Of a stretch of 64,000 nt of DNA, positions 57,511-64,000 are shown piece after piece (the stretch's first letter is position 1; every line of letters begins with the position of its first letter). Location: assembly GCF_900120175.1 (NCBI RefSeq), contig NZ_FQLF01000001.1, positions 720,129 through 784,128 of the forward strand, read 5' to 3'. This DNA is from Oceanicoccus sp. KOV_DT_Chl. GTDB taxonomy: Bacteria > Pseudomonadota > Gammaproteobacteria > Pseudomonadales > Dasaniaceae. The translations under genes were made by a program, and so were the position numbers. The notes under the pieces are model-generated. The model saw nothing but the letters and a program-made list of their open reading frames with translations, did not search any database and was not told the DNA's origin.

Positions 57511-58722
57511 ATGGATATTTCGTCGCTTATCAAATCTCCCTTATCGGGAAAATTTCCTTCCCAATTACCCGCCAAGCCTGATGCTGACGGTCAAGCCCAG
57601 TCATCTCGTGGTGATTCCGTCTACTTATCAGATCGAGGTCGCGGTTTAGCCAGCGGTTCGCAGCAGTCTCCGGCGTCTGCTGCAGGCTATGAGGTAATTC
57701 CAGCTGATCGACGACCAACGCCAGCGCAAAGTGCTGAGACTATTTTGGGGTTTATTGGCAATCAAATAAAAGGTCTGGCGGCAGATGGCGCTAGCACCGA
57801 GCGTCTAGAGCAGGCATTCAATGCTGCGCTTAAAGGATTCAAACAGGGCTTAGGTGAAGCCAAGGAAATTCTCGAAGGTTTTTCCATGCTGGACGACACT
57901 ATTGCAGCGGGAATCGATGTCACAGAACAGCTAGTAATGGATGGCTTGGCGGCGCTGAAACAGGAGTATTTACCAAATTCTGATATCGTTTTACCGGAGC
58001 CAGCAAAAACACCGGCACGTTCAAAAGTGGTTACCGCTTATCAGCAGCAAAGTTTTGAGCAGTCCAGTTATAATCAAAGCCGCGCAGTCGCTGGTGGCGA
58101 TAATAGTATTCGAAATCAGGCGCTAAGCTATGCGGAGTCTTATCGAAGCAATGGTGCCGTCTCGCTAAGCTTGCAAACTCAGGATGGTGATATTATCCAG
58201 TTAACCTTCAGTGCTTCAGCTGCGGCAAATGAAAGTGCGGCGCTGGTAAGGGGTAGCTTGGGTGGTAGTCAGGGTGTTGGCTTATCTTATTCCCGTGAAA
58301 CCAGCACTTCAAATCAATTTAGTGTCAGTGTGAATGGCCAATTAGACGCAGGCGAAAGAGAAGCCTTGAGTCAGTTGCTAAGTGATGTCTCTTCTTTGTC
58401 TGATGAATTTTTTAATGGTGACTTCAATAAGGCAGTTGAGTTGGCAATGGCGTTTGAGATGGACGCCAGTGAGTTCTCGGCGATGTCTCTTGATCTTTCC
58501 CGGAGCACCAGTGTCAGTATGGTTGAAAGTTTTGCGACGACTGCAGAGGGCTCTAATGTTGCCAGTATGGATCAAATTATCAGTGCCAGCACTGATGGCT
58601 TGCGAGCTATGGTCGAAGAGCTGTTGCAAATGATGGAGCAAGCGAAAACTTTCGCTGAGCCCAAACAGTTATTGTCTAATTTGCTCTCCAATCAATTAGC
58701 TCAGCTAGATGTAGGCGTTTAA
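57511..58722 (+). CDS. DUF5610-like protein, unknown function
   Basis: The 403-residue protein has a disordered start (MDISSLIKSPLSGKFPSQLP) followed by SRGDSVYLSDRGRGL. A conserved-looking helical block follows (about 60-160: RRPTPAQSAETILGFIGNQI, GFKQGLGEAKEILEGF, EQLVMDGLAALKQEYLP). The second half is serine- and glutamine-rich (AVSLSLQTQDGDIIQLTFSA, REALSQLLSDVSSLSDEFFN). The block with GFKQGxxEAxxIL resembles DUF5610 as I remember it. No signal peptide or membrane helix is visible. It stands alone behind a terminator. Confidence 0.65.
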   Translation: MDISSLIKSPLSGKFPSQLPAKPDADGQAQSSRGDSVYLSDRGRGLASGSQQSPASAAGYEVIPADRRPTPAQSAETILGFIGNQIKGLAADGASTERLEQAFNAALKGFKQGLGEAKEILEGFSMLDDTIAAGIDVTEQLVMDGLAALKQEYLPNSDIVLPEPAKTPARSKVVTAYQQQSFEQSSYNQSRAVAGGDNSIRNQALSYAESYRSNGAVSLSLQTQDGDIIQLTFSASAAANESAALVRGSLGGSQGVGLSYSRETSTSNQFSVSVNGQLDAGEREALSQLLSDVSSLSDEFFNGDFNKAVELAMAFEMDASEFSAMSLDLSRSTSVSMVESFATTAEGSNVASMDQIISASTDGLRAMVEELLQMMEQAKTFAEPKQLLSNLLSNQLAQLDVGV

Positions 58723-58824
58723 GGCTGGATAACATTATAGTATCTTTGTCTATCACCGATGTAGTCGACTAATGGCTGCTTAAATGTTGTTGCTGTGCTG
58801 GTATATACCTCTAATAATTAGTGT

Positions 58825-59058
58825 ATGAAAAATCTTATTTTATATAGCACGGTGGGCTGCCACCTCTGTGAGCAGGCGTTGGCGATTATCATGCCGCTAA
58901 TACAGGGTGAGTATCTAATTACTGAAGTTGATATTTCTGAGTCGGACCTGTTGATGGCTCGTTACGGGGTAAGAATTCCAGTCATTCTACGTGAAGATTC
59001 GGGCGCTGAAATTGGCTGGCCCTTCGATCAGCAGGCCTTTGTTGATTTTTTACGATGA
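58825..59058 (+). CDS. Glutaredoxin-like protein (DUF836 family)
   Basis: A 77-residue thioredoxin-fold protein. The active-site motif is YSTVGCHLCEQALAI (CxxC), followed by EVDISESDLLMARYGVRIPV with the cis-proline turn and VILREDSGAEIGWPFDQQAF. This is the DUF836/YfcG-like small glutaredoxin class found alone in many proteobacteria. It converges with tatD: the two stops are adjacent at 59058/59059. Confidence 0.88.
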   Translation: MKNLILYSTVGCHLCEQALAIIMPLIQGEYLITEVDISESDLLMARYGVRIPVILREDSGAEIGWPFDQQAFVDFLR

Positions 59059-59873
59059 TCATTCTTTTAGCCTAAAGAAGTTGATTGCATTGTCTGTGGT
59101 GTGCCGGGCAATATCTTCAAGGCTGTAATGGTGGTGTCGAGCAATTTCGGATAATACCAATGGCAGTGTGCAGGGCTCATTTCTGCGGCTTGAAGGTAGT
59201 TCGGGTTTAGGTTTGACTCGCGGCATTAGATAGGGCGCATCCGTTTCAATCATCAAATAATTGATAGGGATGTCGGCAATGAATTCATGCAGATGCTGGC
59301 CTCGGCGCTCGTCACAAATCCAGCCGGTAATACCAATAGAAAAATCCAGATCCAGATAATTAAAGGCTTGTCTCTTTTCGCCGGTGAAGCAATGGATAAC
59401 AGCGGCTGATATTTGATCGCGGTAGTGTTTAAGTATTTCGAGTTGGGCCTGATGCGCATCACGCTCATGTAGAAATAAAGGGAGTTGCAATTGGGCTGCT
59501 AGTTCGATTTGGGATTCAAATGCTGCAATTTGCTGTGGTTTGGTGGAAAACATGCGATTGTAGTCGAGCCCACATTCCCCGATAGCGCGAACGACCGGTT
59601 GGACGGCAATGTCTGCTAGCTGCTGACAGCTCTCATGATGAAAACTTTTAGCGTCATGCGGATGGATGCCTGCGGTGGAAAATAATTGCTGTGGGTATTG
59701 TGTTGCCAGTGCCGCGGCGGCATGGCTTTCTTCAATGTTGGTGCCAGTAACGATTATTTGTGCGACGCCAGCTTGTGAGGCTCGTTTAATCACCTGATCA
59801 ATATCGTGCTGGAAGCTGTTATTGGTCAGGTTGGCCCTATGTCCACTAATGGTATAGGGTAATGAGTGTCCAT
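59059..59873 (-). CDS. tatD: TatD family metal-dependent DNase (frame broken once)
   Basis: The downstream frame reads SFQHDIDQVIKRASQAGVAQ and includes FSTAGIHPHDAKSFHHESCQ, AIGECGLDYNRMFSTKPQQI, LFLHERDAHQAQLEIL and YLMIETDAPYLMPRVKP, the metal-binding motifs of TatD. The missing first part (PLVDIGANLTNN) lies upstream in another frame from ATG 59873. One base lost at the C run 59835-59837 explains the shift. Repaired it is 271 residues. The family hydrolyses DNA 3'-to-5' in oxidative-stress repair. Confidence 0.88.
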
Positions 59874-59982
59874 GCAGTCTTCGGCCAAAATGTCGCCCTG
59901 CTAATCTGTTAAAGGTTAAAGAAATAGTTAATTCTGTCGTTATTAAACCTTTGTAAGTGGTTGTTGCGCAAGTAATTTTTAT

Positions 59983-60010
59983 TTGACAGTAGTGCGGTCT
60001 AATTTAAGCT
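59983..60010 (+). promoter_or_regulatory. Candidate sigma-70 promoter for cheV
   Basis: TTGACA (59983-59988) is a perfect -35 element. TAAGCT (60005-60010) is a weak -10 at 16 bases spacing. It lies 87 bases before the cheV start. Other spacings are possible. Confidence 0.3.
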
Positions 60011-60096
60011 ACACTAAAGTGACGATATTCAACGGTGGCAGCAAATACATGTGCTGTAGCGACTAATCTTTAGTCAGAAGTAAATGAGATATAGGT

Positions 60097-61026
60097 ATGG
60101 CAAGTATTCTGGATAGCGTTGATCAACGCACAAAATTAGTGGGTGAAAACCGGCTGGAATTACTAACGTTTCGGTTACGTGGTTCACAGTTGTTTGCGAT
60201 TAATGTTTTTAAAGTGCAGGAAGTTCAGCAAATGCCGAAGCTGAATATGTTGCCGCAAAGTAATCCTGTGGTGGTTGGTGTCACCAGCGTTCGTGGATTG
60301 ACAATTCCTGTGATTGATTTGAGCAGTGCTATCGGTCGTACGCCTATTGAGCAAAACGAAGCAGCCAATATTATTGTGACTGAATATAATCGCTCGGTGC
60401 AGGCGTTTTTGGTAGGTGGTGTTGATCGCATTGTAAATTTAAATTGGGATGAAATTATGCCGCCGCCTGCAGCGTCAGGTCGCAGTCATTTCCTTACAGC
60501 GATTACTCGTATTGAAGGAAAGATCGTTGAGATTATAGATGTAGAAAAAGTGTTATCGCAGGTGGTGTCTTTTAACACTGAAATTTCTGAAGAAGTTAAA
60601 GACGAAGATTTGTTGGCTCATGCGCGGGGCATGGAAGTGTTGTTGGTCGATGATTCCAATATTGCAATAGAGCAGGCAAGAAGTACTTTACAGCAATTAG
60701 GTCTGAACGTATTGGTGGAGACCGATGGTTTAAAAGCGCTGACACTTTTACGCAAGTGGCGCGATGAAGGTATTGATGTTAATAAAAAATTGTTGATGGT
60801 TATTACCGACGCAGAAATGCCTGAAATGGATGGCTATCGGTTAACCACAGAAATTCGTAGTGATCCGGCTTTAAAGGATTTGCATGTGGTACTGCATACT
60901 TCGTTGAGCGGTGCTTTTAATAATGCCATGGCAGAAAAAGTAGGTTGTAACGGTTTCTTATCAAAGTTCCAACCGGATACCTTGGCTAAAACTATTCAGG
61001 ACCGAATTCGGGAAAGGATAGGTTAG
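60097..61026 (+). CDS. cheV: Chemotaxis protein CheV (CheW-receiver fusion)
   Basis: The 309 residues begin with a CheW domain (about 20-165: LLTFRLRGSQLFAINVFKVQ, VVGVTSVRGLTIPVIDLSSA, RIEGKIVEIIDVEKVL). A receiver follows (about 185-305): VLLVDDSNIAIEQARSTLQQ, the phosphoacceptor aspartate in [15 protein letters not shown], a threonine in VVLHTSLSG and lysine in FLSKFQPDTLA. CheV couples receptors to CheA and adapts the signal. No other che gene is in the window, so it is an orphan here. Confidence 0.95.
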   Translation: MASILDSVDQRTKLVGENRLELLTFRLRGSQLFAINVFKVQEVQQMPKLNMLPQSNPVVVGVTSVRGLTIPVIDLSSAIGRTPIEQNEAANIIVTEYNRSVQAFLVGGVDRIVNLNWDEIMPPPAASGRSHFLTAITRIEGKIVEIIDVEKVLSQVVSFNTEISEEVKDEDLLAHARGMEVLLVDDSNIAIEQARSTLQQLGLNVLVETDGLKALTLLRKWRDEGIDVNKKLLMVITDAEMPEMDGYRLTTEIRSDPALKDLHVVLHTSLSGAFNNAMAEKVGCNGFLSKFQPDTLAKTIQDRIRERIG

Positions 61027-61104
61027 GCTGGGCGTCTTTTTTTTGACATAAACCGTTACGAGCTAACTGTTTATGTTGAGGTGCGACTAGGCAGTGGCTA
61101 GCGC

Positions 61105-63075
61105 TTATTGGTCACGACCGATGAGAAGGGGAGTATCGCCAGTTAATGAAGTGGTAATGCCCAGGCGATGACCATAGATAATTGAAAACGCAAGTACGTT
61201 TTGTACATAATTGCGAGTTTCATGAAATGGCAGGGTTTCAATCCAGATGTCATAGGGCAGTGCAGATGACTGGTTGTTCAGCCATTTTTTAACCCGATGC
61301 GGCCCGGCATTATAGGCGGCGGTTGCTAAAATATGATTGCCGGAAAAAACCTCTAGTAATTCTTTTAAATAATTACTACCGAGTGTGATGTTATTTTCTG
61401 CGATAAATAAATCTTGTTTTTTGAATGGAATGCCAATTTTTCGAGCAACATTTTTTGCTGTACTTGGGCGTAGCTGCAGTAGGCCTCGAGCACCGACCGA
61501 GGAATAAGCATCACTGGCGAAGGCGCTCTCTTGTCTGGCAATGGCGTAAAGCCATTCAGGGCGAATCGTAGTTAATTTTGCTGAATCCAGCATATTACTG
61601 CGATAAGCTAACGGGAAGCGAATGGCCAAATCATCCCAGTGTCCTGCTTTGATAGTGGTATTTATCGCCTGCTGGTGCCAGCCCCATTGGTGAGCTATTT
61701 GAGTGGCGGCAAGCAATTGTGATTGGTTCAGTCCACTAATCGCTGCATACCATTCGCGTCTCGCAGGGATAAGTTCGCCCATCTGATAAAACTGCTGGGC
61801 ACGTATGATATCTGCTTTGCCAGCAACAATGGCCCTATCGAAGTTTGTGACTAGTGAATTGTTATTAAAGCCATATTTTTGATTAATGCTTTCCGCGGCT
61901 AAAAAGCCGTAGTAGTTGCGTTCAGCTGCGAGCTGAATCAGCATGCCGCGAGCTTCAGTTAAGTGTTTGTTTTGCAATTGCCAGCTACGAGCAAGCCAAT
62001 AGCGCCAGCTTGGTTTGATCTTATATTCGGTGGGTAGCAGAGCAATCCAGTGTTCAGCTTGGCTCCATTGCTGTTGACGAAGTGCCAGCCGAATACGCCA
62101 CTCTGTTAAATAATTATCCTCGGCGTTTGGGTCGTGCACAATCAGCCATGGCAGGGCATCATCGCTACCCGATGCTATGATCTGGCGGGCTATTTTATCG
62201 CGAATATCGCTGTGTTGATGACTGCTGAATTGGATCATGCCGCGGTAATCGATCCATAATTTGGTCGCTAGCTGGTAATCTCTGGTGGCAAGTCGCTTTA
62301 AACCATGGCTGACAATATCTGCTGTATAAAGACTTTGATCAGAAAAATCATCAAATACCTTTAGCCGGCGCGGGTCACGATGAACGCTCAGTAGTCTGCG
62401 GCTATAAGGTTTTAATTCTGCAGAAGCGTGGTTGGATAAATAGCGGGCGAGTAAAAGGTTTCTGGCATTTACGGCTAGATTAATACGTTGCCAAACGAGT
62501 GCGTCTGTTTCAAACCCTGCTTGCTGCCATCGTTTGAATGAAGGGTTACAGGCATCGGGTAGTGAGTCTCCGCTAAGCCAGAGCGATTCAGTTTGTGCCA
62601 AGGCAGCTTGCTCAAGGCCAGATTGATAAAGTGCTTCGAGCCGCCAACAGCGCAATTCGTTGTTGGCAACATTGGCGTCGTAATCAGCTAACAGTGCCTG
62701 CCACTGTTTCTTTTGGGCCAGCGTTAGCAGCCATCGTTTACGGAGCTGTTTTCCAGCCACTGAATCACCGTGCCGCGATAAAAAATCAGTGACTTCAGCA
62801 GTGGGTAGGCTGCGTAATTTTTTTTCTAGCTGGGCTTTTTCCAAATAGGGGTAGAGCGGGTGTTCCGCCAGTTGTTCCAGGCCTTCCTGGGTTCGGGTCC
62901 TGTGCCCTTTCTTAATTGCCAGCAGGGTTTGTCTATAGAGTTGTTGGTGTTCAGCCTCAGCGGTAGTAGTCAGCATATTACTGGCATTGGCAGTGTTTAT
63001 AGACAGCACCAACAGACCCAGCCACAAGCTCCGGGTAAAAAAGCGAAAATACTTTGTTTGAGTCTCTTGGGTCAT
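61105..63075 (-). CDS. slt: Soluble lytic murein transglycosylase
   Basis: This periplasmic enzyme cleaves the MurNAc-GlcNAc bond to 1,6-anhydro products. The 656 residues start with a signal peptide (SLWLGLLVLSINTANA). A long alpha-superhelical U-domain of about 450 residues follows, then the SLT catalytic domain: LYAIARQESAFASDAYSSVG with the catalytic glutamate, ARGLLQLRPSTAKNVARKIG, then LATAAYNAGPHRVKKWL. Its length matches E. coli Slt70 (645). It is divergent from uup. Confidence 0.95.
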   Translation of the reverse strand: MTQETQTKYFRFFTRSLWLGLLVLSINTANASNMLTTTAEAEHQQLYRQTLLAIKKGHRTRTQEGLEQLAEHPLYPYLEKAQLEKKLRSLPTAEVTDFLSRHGDSVAGKQLRKRWLLTLAQKKQWQALLADYDANVANNELRCWRLEALYQSGLEQAALAQTESLWLSGDSLPDACNPSFKRWQQAGFETDALVWQRINLAVNARNLLLARYLSNHASAELKPYSRRLLSVHRDPRRLKVFDDFSDQSLYTADIVSHGLKRLATRDYQLATKLWIDYRGMIQFSSHQHSDIRDKIARQIIASGSDDALPWLIVHDPNAEDNYLTEWRIRLALRQQQWSQAEHWIALLPTEYKIKPSWRYWLARSWQLQNKHLTEARGMLIQLAAERNYYGFLAAESINQKYGFNNNSLVTNFDRAIVAGKADIIRAQQFYQMGELIPARREWYAAISGLNQSQLLAATQIAHQWGWHQQAINTTIKAGHWDDLAIRFPLAYRSNMLDSAKLTTIRPEWLYAIARQESAFASDAYSSVGARGLLQLRPSTAKNVARKIGIPFKKQDLFIAENNITLGSNYLKELLEVFSGNHILATAAYNAGPHRVKKWLNNQSSALPYDIWIETLPFHETRNYVQNVLAFSIIYGHRLGITTSLTGDTPLLIGRDQ

Positions 63076-63316
63076 GATTGCCAGCAGTGTTAGAATAGCG
63101 CCCGATTACAGATCCTAAGTGTAGTCACAATAACTACTTACAGCCTCTTGTTAAAGAAAAATTTTTAACCAAGGCTGTTTAAATACTAACCGTCTTTAGG
63201 TTTGATTACTGTGTGTTATCCATGCTGGCTTATGTGAACTAGTTCACATTTCAGTGTCTCCCGCTCGCTAGGCTCACCTCACGCTAACATTCTCTCAATA
63301 AATATCGGAACACTGC

Positions 63317-64000
63317 ATGCCATTGTTAAAAATTACTGCTTTGAATTTGGCCTATGGTCATCATGTATTGCTGGAGGATGCCAGTCTGCAATTGTACAAG
63401 GGTGACCGGGTTTGTCTGGTTGGTCGCAATGGTGCGGGAAAATCCACATTGATGAAGATAGTTGAGGGTCAGATTAAAGCTGATGGCGGCACGATTTGGC
63501 ATAAACCCACCGCCCGAATTTCACGCCTTGATCAAGAGCTGCCTAAGGCCGATGACCAAACTGTGATGCAAGTAGTGTCTTCAGGGTTAGCCGAAGTTGG
63601 GGATTTACTGAATCAGTATGATCAATTGCTGGCGCAGGAAATGGATGAGGCCGCGCTAAAAAAGTTAGAACAGTTGCAGCATCAATTGGAGGCAAAAGAT
63701 GGCTGGAGTTTTCAGCAGAAAATTTCAGAAGTACTAAGCCGCTTATCGTTACCGGAAGGCAAACTGATGTCATCCCTTTCCGGTGGTTGGCGCCGCCGTG
63801 TGGCTTTGGCAAAAGCACTGTGACTCAGCCCGATTTGTTATTGTTAGATGAGCCTACCAACCATCTCGATATAGAAACCATTCAGTGGTTGGAAAAACAA
63901 TTACTCGAGTTTAAAGGGGCTGTGCTGTTTATTACCCACGATCGGGCCTTGGTACGTAAGTTGGCGACCAAGATTGTTGAGTTGGACCGTGGGAAATTGC
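63317..64000 (+). CDS. uup: ABC-F ATPase Uup, N-terminal part (frame broken once, runs off the window)
   Basis: The first ABC domain reads GDRVCLVGRNGAGKSTLMKI (Walker A) and LSGGWRRRVALAKAL (ABC signature), where the frame stops at 63823. The next frame continues at once with TQPDLLLLDEPTNHLDIETI (Walker B) and VLFITHDRALVRKLATKIVE. Adding one G at 63820 restores the domain. The pattern and the neighbour slt fit Uup, an ABC-F protein that acts on ribosomes or DNA excision. The second domain is outside the window; another ABC-F member is possible. Confidence 0.85.

Noticed and set aside
61046..61076. Inverted repeat ACATAAAC/GTTTATGT between cheV and slt as a shared terminator
   Set aside because: The stem is good, but no T-run follows it in either direction; the T-run precedes it on the plus strand.

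Overview
The window is chromosomal DNA of a gammaproteobacterium. Several gene orders match the Pseudomonas/Cellvibrio side of that class: trxB divergent from ftsK-lolA-rarA-crcB-serS-cysG, yccA-tusDCBE-ybiB, dnaX-ybaB-recR, and rnd-ycgL-ycgN. By eye the GC content is in the mid-40s percent. I see no tRNA, rRNA, CRISPR array, prophage or intact insertion sequence. Species identity cannot be settled from the sequence alone.

Layout. 1-8.2 kb: cell division and envelope housekeeping (ftsK, lolA, rarA, crcB, serS, cysG), then a tiny arginine-rich ORF and the periplasmic protease prc. 10.5-17.1 kb: an AraC-type regulator divergent from a valine catabolic operon: acylating aldehyde dehydrogenase, isobutyryl-CoA dehydrogenase-like enzyme, enoyl-CoA hydratase, 3-hydroxyisobutyryl-CoA hydrolase and mmsB. 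The usual mmsA is replaced by an AdhE-type acylating dehydrogenase. 17.1-27.7 kb: accessory genes, namely a PepSY-like secreted protein, a palindromic pair of DnaA boxes, a 7TMR-DISM hybrid histidine kinase, a GST, an FG-GAP lipoprotein divergent from a Tat-exported UbiD-type decarboxylase, an all-alpha dUTPase, and a duplicated-domain protein with a nuclease-like C-terminus. 28-39 kb: phhB, trmA, galE, ybiB, tusEBCD, yccA, dnaX (with a predicted programmed -1 frameshift site), ybaB, recR, rnd, ycgL and ycgN. 39.2-43 kb: a tightly coupled operon of a RimK-like ATP-grasp ligase, a DUF2817/M14-type metallopeptidase and a GNAT-C39 peptidase fusion. I regard this as the best candidate for a poorly described system. 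43-50 kb: a dicarboxylate/amino-acid symporter and a membrane vWA protein with an extreme acidic tail, next to a MoxR ATPase and a CoxE-like vWA protein. 50-64 kb: a SpoU methyltransferase, an IclR regulator, two hotdog thioesterases, a histidine kinase with a receiver-TPR partner, yjaG, an ammonium transporter, a DUF5610-like protein, a glutaredoxin-like protein, tatD, cheV, slt and the start of uup.

A notable property of the sequence is that at least eleven conserved genes are interrupted by single-base indels, mostly one base missing from a homopolymer. These genes are the hybrid kinase, the FG-GAP lipoprotein, dUTPase, phhB, tusD, rnd (twice), the vWA protein (twice), a thioesterase, yjaG (twice), tatD and uup. 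Restoring the base gives a full-length family member in every complete case. I therefore treat these as probable sequence errors rather than pseudogenes, and give each such gene as a repaired span unless both halves are large.
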